A stretch of DNA of 64,000 nt from contig MNCI01000268.1 in NCBI GenBank assembly GCA_015680685.1, positions 28,424-92,423 on the forward strand, read 5' to 3'. Each line of letters begins with the position of its first letter. Position 1 is the stretch's first letter. Position numbers and translations under genes: made by a program. The notes beneath the pieces are model-generated. The model did no database searches. It was not told the DNA's origin and was given only the letters and a program-made list of their open reading frames with translations. Shown here piece by piece: positions 46,630-59,263 of the stretch. Source of the DNA: Gnetum montanum. Lineage: Eukaryota; Streptophyta; Gnetopsida; Gnetales; Gnetaceae.

Positions 46630-46880
46630 CGTTTCAGTCCTGGCATCATGACTATAAACTGATACCACACAGTGTCCACAATGACAATAAACTAGCACCT
46701 GTCCGATACGACAGTAAACTGCCACAGTCCCACTCGCCAGAGTCCGCTAAGACTATAAACTGGTTTGCCTCTTCACGGTCCGCCAAGACTAGAGACTAGC
46801 AACGTACCATCCACCATGATGCTAAACGGGCAATGTCCAATGGGTTATGACATAAAACTAACCCATGATAGTCTGCTAAG
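46630..46880 (+). repeat. Dispersed 22-nt repeat cluster, element B, after integrase
   Basis: About eight degenerate copies with cores such as TCCACAATGACAATAAACTA and GTCCGCTAAGACTATAAACT. This is the same location relative to integrase as the cluster at 11170-11530 of element A. Confidence 0.8.
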
Positions 46881-47922
46881 ACTATAAACTAGCAATTTCA
46901 TCTCTGGTTCCTTAATCAGTGGCTGTATTCAAACTTCATCAGAATCGCTGCATCACTTGCCAATCGGCTGATCCTAATGCCATTGCTGCTATTCATATAC
47001 GATGTCTGACATCTCATCCAGTGCCTTTGTTTCATCAGTAACAGTTTAAGTCTAAGCTTGCTTACTCACTCATGGTTTTCTCGTCTCCTTGGAGTTGTGT
47101 TTGCAGGATGACACTAAGAGGTATTCGCAGAAAAATGTACTTCGTCATAAGTAGCAAAGTGAGACGTTGTTTACAGCGCATGTGACAAGACTAAATCAAA
47201 CCATTCACTAGTACATCACCCATTTCATATCCTGCCTATTCCTCAACACCTTATACTTGGTTACATCCCGAACACATCCAGTACAGCCCGAAACATCAAA
47301 CATACCGTTACATATCGCACCACTCTTAAGCGGTTGCAACCCACAACATGGCATTATTTGAGCATGAGCAAAAAAAAAAGCGTTGTCCCTTCCCGCATAA
47401 AACACAAGACGGGATGACAGTTGTTTTGAAAGCAAATGTTCATATCTAAAACAATCAAGTGACATCCCGTTGCATGGCTTTGGCTCTCCGCCAACAGGCT
47501 CCCACTAAAACATTAAATAAGGGCCCTGTTCCTCCAAAGAATGCAATGCATCATCACGTGGCTTTGGTCTTGCCAACAAGTCCTCTCGGACACTAACCAA
47601 GAGTCTTGTTCCGCCAAAGGATGCACATCGCATGTCTTGATTCCGAGTCTGCTAAACAATGGCTATTAACAAGGATCAGCATGACCCGTACACACACCAG
47701 AGCATCCCCTTTACCATGCACTATCCCTTGGTCAGTTCCCAATCCCCACAATCTCCATTTCCCTATCCAGTTACAAATTTCACTTCCCCAATCCTAGGTA
47801 CTATTGAACATGGTGCGATGATGTCTAGCCAGGTGCCAACAGACAACATTTCTACCAAGTTATTTGTGGTGTTTTTCACTTCTTTGTCAATGCTTCTCGG
47901 GTCGATTCCTCCAAGAGTCAAC
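46881..47922 (+). other. 3' untranslated region of element B
   Basis: No supported coding sequence. Ends at the PPT. Runs such as CCGCCAAAG/GCCAACA appear but no repeat family was recognised. Confidence 0.65.
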
Positions 47923-47933
47923 AAAGAGGGGCC
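47923..47933 (+). other. Polypurine tract of element B
   Basis: AAAGAGGGGCC, two bases before the 3' LTR (TGAAACACC at 47936). The same tract is present in element A. Confidence 0.85.
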
Positions 47934-47935
47934 AA

Positions 47936-49438
47936 TGAAACACCACAAAATTTCGATTAATACTTCTCCAACAAGAATCAAGCTAAGTCATGATGTTCCC
48001 CAGCATGGCTAAAGCTTGAAGGCCCCATAGATAGCTTCAAGAGAAGTCGAACTCAACAAGGAGCAGTTCCCTGGGACCGACTGATGACCACGACAACATC
48101 TGATATCAAACATTGCAACTTTGGAGCTCAAGGTACTTAGTTTTCACTAAGTATGCATTCTCGGCGTATACGCCCAGCGTATACGCCCAAAATCTACAGC
48201 GTATATGCCCAGCATAGACGCCCAACATATACGCCTCACATATACGCCCACCGTATACGCCCGACATGCAATCCCCAAAGACGACATAGAAACAGCATTT
48301 CAGAGCAAGGTTTGATACAAGGCATCAATTCACACAAACAGAGCATTCATCAAACGTTAACATCATGCATCCTAGAGTCTATATGCTAAGCATGTACATC
48401 CTGCACATCCAGCGTATACGTCTAGCAGACACAGCGTATACGCCCAGCATATACGCTCAGTAGACATAGCGTATACGCCTAACGTGTACGCTCAGCAGAC
48501 ACAGCGTATACACCCAGCAGACACAGCGTATATGCCCAGTAGGTACAAAGTGTCAAATCAAGGTCAACCAAGCTGAACACCTACAGGCAACATCTTCATG
48601 GCATCTGAATTCAAATCTGAAGGCCCAAAGACTTCTTTTGCTTTAATCAAGTCTATACACTGAGCATATACACCGAGGTCATACGTCCAACCTATATATG
48701 CTGGCGTACAGCAATATACGCTAGCGTATAGCCGTATACGCTGGCATACAGCACACTGAAAATTTGTAAATTTCATTCTTTTGCACCTGGTCAACACGCC
48801 ACGTGTCACCCAACCCGAGTCTAACATCTAAACCTGTATAAAAACCCCAATTTTGCATTAGAACGAGGTTGGAAATTTTGAACAAACCAGAGAGAGAGAA
48901 AAATAGAGACGCTAAGAACCAGAGCAGAGAACCTTGTACGCTGGACCTCAACCCTGTACGCTAAGCATACAGCCTCTATGTTGTGCCTACAGTTTGAACC
49001 AGCACACAGTCATCCCTGCATCCACCGAGGCTATTCGTCCGCCTTGTGTGAAAGCCACAACTACGTTAGACCGGTGCATTGTAATTCTCACTTTGCAATA
49101 ATATTGCTGCATTTGCTTCCTAAAGTCTATTATAGTTTTTCATTAATTGTTGTATGTTTACTATTTACGCCATCATACGTTTACGCTCTGTTTACACCAA
49201 TTACGCTATTTACGTTTCGTTTTACATCTGTTACGCCGTTCACATATAACCCAGCATATAGCACCTCGGTGTACGTTTGGGGAAATCCTTGCCTGATCTG
49301 CATGCGGACCACTCAAGGTACTCTGCCTTCGTCAATTCCAGCTTGCCCTCAAGTGAAGGTAGGGTCTTCTGTGCATGTCTGGAGATCTCCCGGTATCTGT
49401 TTCCTTCTAGCCGGAGACCGACGATTTCGGACAGTACA
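47936..49438 (+). repeat. Element B 3' LTR
   Basis: About 1503 bp, colinear with 30752-32260 with small indels and many transitions. Ends GGACAGTACA, followed by the TAGAG target duplication (49439-49443). Contains at least four exact GCGTATACGC palindromes and the same G-box/TATA pair. Confidence 0.95.
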
Positions 49439-49443
49439 TAGAG

Positions 49444-50700
49444 TATCTTGATAAGTCCTATAATTTTGACCTATCATTATACCTATTTGCTTATTTGTCT
49501 AGTTTTGCATTTTTATAGTATTCATAGGTGGATCTATAGTTAACTTCTAAAATAACTGGTGAACTATTTCTCTTTATGGTCAAGGTATCTCAACACTATT
49601 GACTTTAGCATGATCTAAATCTATTTGAGTGTTCATGCTAATTTTCAATAATGCATCACATTTTGCACAATGATATTAATGATTGTATTTCACTGTAGAA
49701 GGATGTGGGCATGCTATTGTAATTTTAGGCTGAGTTCCTATCCTTGAGTTTGAGTTGGAGTCTAATTTTAAAACTATATGTTTTTCTTTTGGATCTATTT
49801 GCTCTTGGTTTAGCTTCTTAAATTGTTTTGTTTTAGAAGATGATCCAAGTATTCTGCTAATGTCCATGGTGATTTCTAAATCTTTGAAGAATCTTTTTAT
49901 TGTTGATTCTAGGTCTTTTTCTTCAAAAGTTATTTTGGACTAAGATTTAGAGATCTAGAAAGATCTCTTGGTTGGTAATAGGTTAGCAAGATTTTTAACA
50001 AGAGGTAGGATCCTATTATGGCTAGTTTTGCCTTCTTCTAATAAATAGAAAGGGTCTTGTTCTAAAAACTTTGGGGTTTTCAGATAGACTTTGTAATACT
50101 TTTTTCCAAGATTGGATTTACACCTTTTTAGGAGAACATGATCATAGAATTCATCTATTGTATCATCTAATTAAGAATATAGTGTATGGATTGGTAGAAC
50201 TTTGGTATTAATCATAGATCCATATTCTATGTTCATTGTTCCGAGTGAAACAAACTGGTCACCAAAAAGCAAGAACATTTTTATGCTAACACTTTAAAAT
50301 AATTTAAAAACTAATCTAGTACATATTGTTGCATACACGCTACCTTGCTTCATATCTAATGGAATATAAGTAATAATCATTAAACTATAAAACAAATTTC
50401 TATCTCTTAGGGAAAGAGTAAAGTTGGGAAGGGTTATGACTAAGGCATCAAATTCAAGATGTCCTTTTGCTTGGGTGATGATAGCATCTTTGAATTTCTT
50501 AAATCTTAGATCTACCAAGGCGATCTTGTAAGGATTCTTGAGCCTATAGTTAAAGTGTGGATGGATATGTACATCTAGTTCAACAATATGAATATAATTA
50601 TACCCATCAGCGATCCATTTCCTAACTTCCCTCATAGAAAAAAGAGAGAGAGCTATCAATCATAGTTCTGAGCCACTAATCTCTAATTTGCATTTAGAAA
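49444..50700 (-). pseudogene. Caulimovirid movement protein relic
   Basis: Minus strand. The main open part is 50659-50294, followed by a stop and further weakly open sequence to 49676. ELDVHIHPHFN, then IALVDLRFKKFKDAIITQAK and FDALVITLPNFTLSLRD follow the pattern of the 30K-superfamily movement protein of Caulimoviridae. It lies upstream of the coat region in viral order, separated from it only by element B. The frame is interrupted, so it is a relic. Confidence 0.75.
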
Positions 50701-50956
50701 AATACATTAAAGAGATTGTTTTTAATGAAGTTAGCTTACGCATCAGATATATCTCACGTTGTCAAGGTATTAGAGGTAATTTTAAACATGAAAAAGTACT
50801 ACAAAATTTAGATAAATGATGTGTAAAAGAGATAGAAGAACTTGGAAGAGGTCTGTGATCATGTGCCATTTTTGTTGCTTTGCTAAAATGATATACCGCA
50901 ACTAATTATGCAACTTACTCTCGCCTATTCGTCAACCTTCATTGTGCACCGTACGT

Positions 50957-51042
50957 TCTTCTGATCCATGGATTACGATTGGGCTATTCATGAACACTCA
51001 TATCTCATATGGTTGGATGTTGGATTACTCCACCACTCATCA
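50957..51042 (+). repeat. LTR-1 right part (resumes after the caulimovirid)
   Basis: GATCCATGGATTACGATTGG... matches the 3' part of LTR-2 (ATTATGATTGGACTATGCG...) and ends CTCATCA. It completes the LTR that starts at 26630. Confidence 0.85.
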
Positions 51043-51524
51043 TTAATGCCATTATTGGGACAAGTCAATGTATGCTTAGCAATTGATTTCACGTAGTTCG
51101 TTGTACTTGAAACACAAAGTCAAACTTTATAACTCTTAGAAAATCACACTAAAATAAATGTCTAAAAAATATATAACATGGCTCTTATAGTAAATATGAC
51201 ACTTATGTGCATGGTCCAAATAAAAATTCATTCCAACGTTATCGAAACTCTTACAGTTTATTTTTGTAGCCTAGCGATATGCTGAATGCTCGTAGTGTGG
51301 TGTTGAGTAGTTGTTTAGAATCTTTATTTGAGTGAAGTGTACTTGGGCATAATTCATGACAGAAATAAAGATTGAGATTGCTTTTCATCATTGCAACATC
51401 CACTTAGCTTTACTATTTTAATTAGCATAATTCTTGCTATTTTCTTAGTTTAATTAGTTACATTTCTAAATACTTTACTTTCCTTGTTCATTAGTAAGAC
51501 GAAATGAGTACAATTGGTTTCGAG
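51043..51524 (+). other. Short internal region between LTR-1 and LTR-2
   Basis: Begins with a worn PBS (TTAATGCCATTATTGGGAC) and a leader colinear with the one after LTR-2, up to the same ATATATAACATG gag start (51178). It then diverges and reaches LTR-2 after about 345 bp with no coding content. It looks like a deletion derivative with LTR, leader, short tail and LTR. Confidence 0.65.
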
Positions 51525-51939
51525 TGTGATCATTTGGTAACTCAGTAGTGGTTTTGCTTGATTTTCTTACTAGTGAATTCACTTGGTAATCCTAGTAATG
51601 GTTACACGAGCTCAAGGCATGAACAACAAGCCAGGAATAGATACTTATTGCTCTAAGGTAGATTAGATTTATTTACCATTTTCCTTAAACTCAAAATCAT
51701 TTTCATACTTTATCATCATAGCTAGGAGTTATGGCCTACCAACGTGAACCTATCATATACCTTACTAAGAGCTAAATCATACACATTAATTATACTAGCT
51801 CCATGTGGGAAGACAACAATTTTAAACTTTAACTAGTTACTAGTATAATCACATTGCCTCATCCACGAATTATGATTGGACTATGCGTGAACACTCATAT
51901 GTTATATGGTTGGGTGTTGGATTACTCCACTACTCATCA
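51525..51939 (+). repeat. LTR-2, 5' LTR of element C
   Basis: TGTGATCATTTGG...CTCATCA, 415 bp. Aligns with LTR-1 and with the LTR remnant at 60198-60576. Confidence 0.85.
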
Positions 51940-51960
51940 CTAGCACTGTTGCCAGGGATA
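51940..51960 (+). other. Primer-binding site of element C
   Basis: TAGCACTGTTGCCAGGGATA, a worn version of TTGGCACTGTTGCTGGGGAC found in element D (60577-60596). This form resembles the tRNA-Asp-type PBS common in Athila/Tat-type gypsy elements. Confidence 0.65.
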
Positions 51961-52077
51961 AGTCAATGTATGATTATTAATTTATTTCACAAAGTTCATT
52001 GTACTTGAAACAAAAAGTTAAATTTTATTATTCTAAGAAAAGCACACCTAAAATAAACATCTAAAAAAATATATAAC

Positions 52078-54600
52078 ATGGCTTCAAATAAGAACACTAC
52101 ATAACCTACTAAGGAACCATAGAGAAGCAATGATAGAATCGAAGAAGAAGAAGACCAAAGTATGTTGATGTAGACAAGGATATCATATGCTCATTGTGAG
52201 CCTTACTATTTTGACTTCACATTCATATTTCATCAGGATAGGCAACTCTGGTGGAGGGATCTACAAGGGAACATTGTTCTACCATTGAAATTTTTAGCAC
52301 CCCTTATGCTCCAAACTACTCTCAAGGGGATGAAACTAAGTGAAGCAATTGAAGGGTATGATGAAATCAAATACATGACATGACCATATGAACCAACTGA
52401 TGAGTAGTTAAGGAAGGACCATGCCATGGAGGTAAGACATGAACAAGACAAAGGAAAGATAGTTAATTCTACTATTATCTTGGAGGAGCTTGATGGAGAT
52501 GCATTCATTGTTGAACAACTCCACCATAATCCTGAGTTCTAGTCATAGACACCTATCATTTGACTAGATGAACCTTTCAAGAATAAATCACACTCTAAAC
52601 TAGCAAAGATGCTATGGCAGGAGGCAAAATATTCAAGGCACAAGTAGGACTCAAGGTCAAGGGTTCCTAGTAGGTCTCATAGAGAAGAACATAAGAGTCA
52701 TCATAGGAGGACAAGCCAACATCATTATCCTACTACCTCATCTATGTCCTCATAATCATCCGAAGACTTTGATAGAAGTCAACAGTAAAAGGACCATGAT
52801 AGGGAAGAGGAGAACTCATGATTGCCTTGATAATCATGATTGTTACTTGGGACATTTTGATTTAGAAGATGAATAATATGTGTAGTGTAGATGAAGGGAT
52901 CATAGAAATCAGGAAATGAATGAGCACAAAAGGGGGGGTACTACTACAACAAAGTGCACTAACCTGATCAAGATGATGAACCCCTAATGGCAACTCCTAG
53001 CATGATCAACATACAAGAAGCTGTTCACATCCTAACCAGGCATGTGAGAATTAGTCGAATCAAGCGGCTCAACATGAACAACATGTTAAGATTTGAAGGT
53101 GGCTATAATGCTGATCCATAACACCACCTTCAAGCTTTCCATGATGCTTGCATTCTACAAAACATCAAAAGTGATTGGAAAAATTTAAACCTATTTCCTA
53201 GAACACTTGTGAAGAAGGCAGAGAGCTGGTATAGTTCACTAGAACTTGAATTAATTAAACACTAGATTACCATGCTCGAACTCTTCAACAATAAAATATC
53301 AAACTTATTCATGAGTGTCCAACATAAGCAAACAAATCTAGGGATGGAAGCATGGAACTCATGAGATTGTTGATGTAGCAATGGGAAGATACTATTCATT
53401 GTTGCAAAGATGCCCAAGCCATAGATTTTCACCAAGGAAACAACTTGGGCATATTGTAGATGGGTTGCAGAGTAAAAGCATAGAGACTCTTTGGGTTTAT
53501 GCTCAAGGCAGATTATTAGAAATGACTACCCATTGCATCCAAAGGCTAATTAACTAAGTGAAAAGAGAGGAAGATGAGCTAAGAAAGAGGGAATCAACTA
53601 AGGAGTATAATAGAGATTTGTCAATTAAAAAGAGAGATGCACAAGTCTATGATACATAAGAAAAGAAAACCTTGGATTAGGTCATCCAAAAGACTCTATG
53701 GATCTAGAAATCTATAAATGACATTGCAACTAAAGTAGAGAAAATGTGAGGTTCTGTTGATGAAAAATTTGCAACTACATTAAAGATTATGGAGGAAAGA
53801 ACCAAGCAAACCTTTGAAAAAGGCAAAGACTAGAGTAAGAAGAAAGAATCTAGATGAAAAGGCAAAGTTTCTTTAGTGGCCATGTGCTCAAACACTAGCT
53901 CCATAGATGAGGAAGGTTGCATTGTGTGTCAGTACAAAAATCCCAAGGGATGGTGTCCAATCATGACACATCTAAAAGAGACAGAGGCATTTACACTTAA
54001 CCCTAGATTTGTTAAAAAATAGATGCCAAAAAAGCTACCTCATCATCAAGGTAACTATCGAAAGAACCTCCAACTAATGTACTATCCTAGTGGAGGTTTT
54101 CTATAGTCACAAGAGCACTATTATTAGTAGTGGCAATAACCTCAATCATGGGATATGCCACCACCTCATCAACAATATTCATACAGATAGCCAAATCTGT
54201 ATGGATATTTCATCCAACATCTAGTATTACTTGGTAATGTAGCTATTTAGACCCCACAATACTACCTAGAAAAATACCACAAATCAATGCTACTAAGGAC
54301 TGATCGAAACTTATATGTGCATCCACCAATAGCTGATCAATCTAATCAACACCTAAATTCTCTACCACTAGTACCACCTCCTATTATGCAAGGGGAATTT
54401 TTGTCACAACCATAGCAAAAGAATGCTACTAGGGCAGTTAATATGCATGAGGAGATCATTACTTATGAGTCTCAACCTAGGAAACGATCGTTCTTTAGAA
54501 CAAATCCAGAAAAGACTCAACAGATGGGGAACATGTCTACTTCCATCTCATCTACATTGAATCCTTCTTAATACAATAAGATTTCAACTTCATTAAGTTC
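52078..54600 (+). pseudogene. Element C gag
   Basis: Starts at ATG 52078 (shared with the derivative upstream). The capsid part near 53040-53330 reads IKRLNMNNMLRFEGGYNADP, then HLQAFHDACILQNI, LFPRTLVKKAESWYSSL. It has many stop codons. A long charged region and Pro/Tyr-rich tail follow to 54.6 kb. Confidence 0.7.
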
Positions 54601-54689
54601 AAATATCATAATTATGATGCTTACTTAGACAATAACTCATTGGATTAAGGTAGGGACTCTTCCATAGAAGAGAATTGATCCAAGAAGTC

Positions 54690-55190
54690 CCTTATTTTAT
54701 CTTCAAATACTAGGACAAGAACCATGCAAAGCTCTATTGGATTCTAGGTCAGGTGTGAACCTAATATCTTAAGACATGTATAAGGCCTAAAATCTTCCAC
54801 CAGTAAAGAAAAGTAACATTCGATTAGAGCTCATGGACTAGTCAATCATAATTCCACTTGGACTAGTGGATGATGTGATTACTACCATTAGTGGTTAGTC
54901 TTACCCTATTGATTTCTTTAGTTATTCATGTGGGGGAAAATAAGGGAGAATTTCCAGTTATCATGGGAAGAGCTTGGCTTAGCACTATGGATGCTAAACT
55001 TGGAATTTGTAATTTTTCCTTGGAATTTTCCAAGGAAGATGAAGCCAAAATCATATAGAGATGAAGAGTTCCATGTATTGCATACGGTAATAGCAAGTGC
55101 AATTGTGTGCAAAGAATCTAAGCTATCAAACAAGAGGATACCAAGGCATGTAATAGATGTGTAGAAACAAGTTGTGTGCAAAATTATCTA
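54690..55190 (+). pseudogene. Element C aspartic protease relic
   Basis: EPCKALLDSRSGVNLIS places the active site as D-S-R where D-S-G is expected. The LGLVDDVITTISG block follows. Stops interrupt. The matching part of element D (62560-62975) keeps D-S-G. Confidence 0.72.
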
Positions 55191-55499
55191 TATGCAGTAG
55201 CCACCCAACAAGAAGGCACCCAATGGCTGATTGCAAGTGAAGAAACTTAATCTAACAAGTACATGGAGTTGGAAGAATAAATCATTACTACCTGCATTGT
55301 AGAAACTGATAAGTTAGAATAGCTAAGGAAAGGACACTCCTACCCTCAAATCAATTAGGAAGAAGAAACAGACTAGGGCACCTAGAGATTCAAGACACAA
55401 TGGAACTAGAGCTACTTGAATTGAAGGTCCTACTGACAACATTAGAATATGGATATTTCAATAACAACAAGCCAGTAATTATCAACATCAACCTAGGAA

Positions 55500-56400
55500 A
55501 AGAATAAGAAAGAAAATTATTGGAACTGCTTAATAGATGGCCCACAACATTCGTGTGGTCTTATGATGAGATCATGGGAGTTGATCAATGAATTTCTGAA
55601 CATTGGATCTATATTGATCCTTTAGTCAAACCATGATGCCAACCTCAATGAGGGATCAATCCTAAAATAAAGGAGATAGTTAAGTAAGAATTGGAGAAAT
55701 TACTAAAGGCAAGATTCATCTATCATATTACAAATAGTAAATGGATCAATCATTTAGTGATTGTTCTAAAGAAGGAAGGTAAATGGCACATCTGCATTGG
55801 CTTTTGGATGTTGAACTCTATTACATTGAAGGATCACTTTCCTTTGCCATTTTTTAATCAAGCCTTGAACACTATTTCAAGACATGAGTATTATAGTTTT
55901 TTAGATGGATATAGTGGATACAATTAGATCCACATTACACCTGAAGACTAGGAGAAAACAACGTTTGCCAATCCATGGGAAACATTTGCTTATAGATAGA
56001 TGCCCTTTGGTCTTTGCATTGCACCAACAACCTTCTAGAGACCAATATTAAGTATCTTATAGAAGTAGATAGGCTTTGGCATTAAAATATTTATCGATGA
56101 TTTTTCAACGTATGGGCTAGATTTCAAACAGGCACCTGACTGGTTGGAGCAGGTACTTAAGAGATGTGTTGAAACCAATCTGAAGCTCAACTGGTAGAAG
56201 AGCCATCTTATGGGCTAGGAAGGAATGTTTTTGGAACATAAAGTCTCCTAGAAGGATATTGAGGTATATTCCAAAAATATTAGAGTCATTCAAAATATCA
56301 TTCAATGACCACAGACAATGAAAGATGTAAGATCTTTTTAGGTCATACGGCATACTATAGGAGATTTATCAAAAAAATTTCAAAGATAGCCAAATTTCTT
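55500..56400 (+). pseudogene. Element C reverse transcriptase relic
   Basis: RFIYHITNSKWINHLVIVLK, GKWHICIGFWMLNS, DHFPLPFFNQAL, HEYYSFLDGYSGYN, then (after stops) NPWETFAYR, MPFGLCIAPTTF and IFIDDFSTYG (catalytic F-I-D-D). Several stops, all at positions commonly coding Gln or Arg. Confidence 0.82.
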
Positions 56401-57000
56401 GTAAAAATAATGAAGAAGGATTTACCCTTCGAGTAGACTAAGTTATGTGAAAGGGCATTTGAAGATTTGAAGTAGAAATTAGTAGACACACCAATCCTCT
56501 AAGCTCCAGATTGATCAAGACATTTTCATATCATGACTGATGCTTCTAACTATGCACTTGGTGTAGTATTGACACAACTTGATGATCAAAAAACACCATA
56601 CTACATACACTATGCCATTAGGAGCATCACTAGAGCACAATTAAATTACATCACAATTGAAAATGTGTTGATGGCTATGGTGTATGTGCTTGAAAAGTTT
56701 AGGCATTATGTGCTCAGTTACCAAATCTATGTCCACATTAACTATATTGGCATCCGATTTCTGATGAATAAGCTATCGGTTAGTCCTAGAGTGATAAGAT
56801 GGCTTGTGATTCTTTAAGAGTTTGACATCATGATGATTGATTAAAAAGGAATAGAAAATGTAGTAGCTAATCATCTATTAAGGTTGAAATGGGATTTAGA
56901 CAATCGAATGAAACCTTTATTAGACCAATTTCCCGATGAGGATCTATTTACTAAAATAGTAAAGGGTGTAGATTTAACATGGAAGCCATGGACTGCAAAG
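56401..57000 (+). pseudogene. Element C RNase H relic
   Basis: ITDASNYALGVVLTQ, TPYYIHYAIRSITRAQLNYI and LEKFRHYVLSYQIYVHINY. Ordinary gypsy RNase H, open 56533-56817. Confidence 0.82.
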
Positions 57001-57169
57001 TACTTAACTTAATTAACCACACAAGAGCTTCTTGTTGAATGGAGTAGAAAAAAATGTGAGCAATTCCTTCACAAAGCAAAATGATACGTGGAAATCAACG
57101 GAAATATGTACAAGATTTGCATAGATGGGCTCATTAGATGGTGTGTGTCAGAATGTGAGCAATAAAGAC

Positions 57170-58240
57170 TTTTATAGGACATTCATGAAGGTCCATGTGG
57201 TGGCCAATATGTAGGGCATAATATGGCACTCAAATTATTGATGGCAGGCTACTTTTGGCCTGCTTTATTCAGAGATGCCCACATTTTCACACAAGCTTGT
57301 GAATGCTACCAAAGAGATGGAGAAATTATAACTAGATATGAAGGGCCACAACACTAGATACAACCACTAGAACCTTTTGATATCTAGTGAATTGATTTTA
57401 TGGGACCCATTCAATCAATGTTAAATAGAAAAGTGTATATTATTGTGATTGTGGATTACTGCACAAAGTGGGCTAAGGCAGTAGCAGTAAAAGACTACAT
57501 AGCAAAGACAACTACTAAACTTTTTCAACAATACATAGTGAAAAAAATTGGAGTAGCAAGAATCCTAATATTAGATAATAGAACTCAATTGACTAGTTCC
57601 ACATTTAATAAGCTCATGCAACAACTTGGGGTGAACCATAAACTAACAACACCATATCATCCCAAAGCAAATGTTCAAGCTGAAGTCACTAACCATGAAA
57701 TTATTAGAATACTTACTAGGATGATTAGTAGTTTTAGAAGGGATTGGAGTACTAAATTAAATGATGTTGCATGGACCCTTAGGACATCTTAGAAACTACC
57801 TATAGGATACACAACATACAAGTTAGTCTATGGTGCCCATGCTTCCAATCTAGGCAAAGCCTCATACTTTAGCTACTACTAGTGAACTTGACCTTAATAT
57901 GAGCTGAGCCCAAAAGGAATGTTTAATGAACCTAAATCTTTTAGATGAGAATCAGTTGGTAGCACTTATGAGTAGTGAAGTTCATAAGCATTACTCCAAA
58001 CTTAGGCACGATACATGGATCAGGAATGTAACCATATAATCAAGTGACAATGTCCTTTATTATAATCCTAGTCATTTACCCGAAAAAGCTAAATTTTAGA
58101 TACTTTGGAAGGGACCATGCATTATGCAAGCCACTTATCCATCTAGTGCCTTACCTATCCACCACCCATCCTTTCCACATAAGCTTATCCTTGTCAATAT
58201 TCAAGAAGTTAAACCATATTACAAATATTCCAAGGAGTTT
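57170..58240 (+). pseudogene. Element C integrase relic
   Basis: HEGPCGGQYVGHNMALKLL gives the HH part of the zinc-binding domain. FMGPIQSMLNRKVYIIVIVD, KWAKAVAVKD, ILDNRTQLTS (second Asp, usual Gly changed to Arg) and PYHPKANVQAEVTNHE (Glu) follow in an open stretch 57400-57792. A C-terminal remnant continues to about 58240. Confidence 0.82.
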
Positions 58241-58330
58241 ACCCAACCTACCCACTAGTCTTTTACTTGTTCTATTTTCTATTTACCTGATCTTAATAAT
58301 AGTAATGGGGGTGTCAATTTAAAGTCATTG

Positions 58331-59263
58331 GTACCTTATTGAATTTTTTATTTTCTTTTCATTTTTCACATTCTTTAATACTTTTCATTTCTTAAATTTT
58401 TAACATTCTTTGATGTATTTTTGAATCTTTGACATTTTCCGTTCTTTTAACATTTTTCATTCTTTACACCTTTTCACAATTCTTACTATCTTTTTCATCT
58501 TTTCATACTTTGTTTTCAAATCCTTTGTAAATAATTTTAATTACTAATAAGATGCATTATGAATAAAGGCAAGATGTAGTCCAATAAGGTGAAGATTTCT
58601 CCATGTTATCACTTCATAAGAGATTGATTATTTGAATAGTGAGCCCATGCCATCCATTCACCCATTCCATTAATAAGAAGTTCTTACCATAATCATAATG
58701 ATATTCTTTTAAACCATACAACTAAGAATAAAATTGTGATCATTATGCTTGGATAGAAGAGTGAAAAACCAAGAGGGAATGTAAAGGGTATGACATCAAG
58801 GGGTTTTCTAGATTCTTTTGGGTTACTTTTGTGAGTTCTATCATGTTGCAAAGGTTGCATTATATCCTTTTAGATCTAATGAAAAATGGAAGTAAGAGTA
58901 AAAGAAGTGTTACCTTAAAAGGTTGACATAGATAAAAGTAAAAGAGCATAGAATAAATTTCTGGGGGCTCCATTGGAAGGACATGTTGCCCATGTCTGAA
59001 GGTAGGAAACTTCTTAAAAATCTAAAAATAAAACAAAGTTCCATGGATAAACTCCTTCCTTGGACAATATGCCAAGTTAAAATACTCCTTGCACATTGAT
59101 AGTCTTACAATTGTAATTCCAAGAGATGAAACGATGTGATGTCATTGAAATTTCGTCTGGACTTGGTTTGAATCTTGGACCAAAAGACTAGCGATTACTC
59201 TAACCACTAATAAAATACAAGAATCCATTATGCCTATGGTAAGATACCTCATGTCCCAATTTC
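58331..59263. other. Noncoding 3' part of element C, up to gap
   Basis: A pyrimidine-rich stretch (58340-58530, TTTTCATTCTTT-type) followed by unremarkable noncoding DNA. No gene supported. Confidence 0.55.

Larger units (their letters stand above)
30752..49438 (+). mobile_element. Element B: Ty3/gypsy Tat-type LTR retrotransposon with an antisense accessory gene
   Basis: An 18.7-kb element on the + strand with a perfect 5-bp target duplication TAGAG (30747-30751 and 49439-49443), inserted in the endogenous caulimovirid. LTRs are about 1.5 kb. The order is LTR, PBS, repeat-rich leader, gag, Pro-rich repeats, protease, 22-nt repeats, antisense gene (minus strand), 22-nt repeats, RT, RNase H, archaeal-type RNase H, integrase, 22-nt repeats, PPT, LTR. 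It is the same family as element A by PBS, PPT, LTR terminus and protein similarity. Internal stops make it non-autonomous. Confidence 0.94.
27018..50957 (-). mobile_element. Endogenous caulimovirid (pararetrovirus), split by element B
   Basis: Minus strand. The order is movement protein (50.7-49.7 kb), then the element B insertion, then coat protein with zinc knuckle (30.7-29.3 kb), protease (28.85-28.4 kb), and RT plus RNase H (28.3-27.07 kb). This gene order and the RNase H block typical of Caulimoviridae (ASGKFSAAQRNYHST) identify an integrated plant pararetrovirus. It sits inside LTR-1 with no clear target duplication, as expected for non-integrase insertion. All frames carry stops, so it is a relic. 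A gymnosperm-type lineage is possible but not demonstrated. Confidence 0.88.
51940..58330 (+). mobile_element. Element C internal region: Ty3/gypsy, heavily decayed
   Basis: Leader, gag (52078 onward), protease, RT, RNase H and integrase in the usual gypsy order on the + strand. It ends at a GGGGGTGTCA tract near 58305-58320 that resembles a PPT. RT reads closest in style to Athila-like elements (DHFPLPF, HEYYSFLDGYSGYN). No antisense gene is seen. The 3' LTR is probably inside or beyond the gap 59264-60197. Confidence 0.75.
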
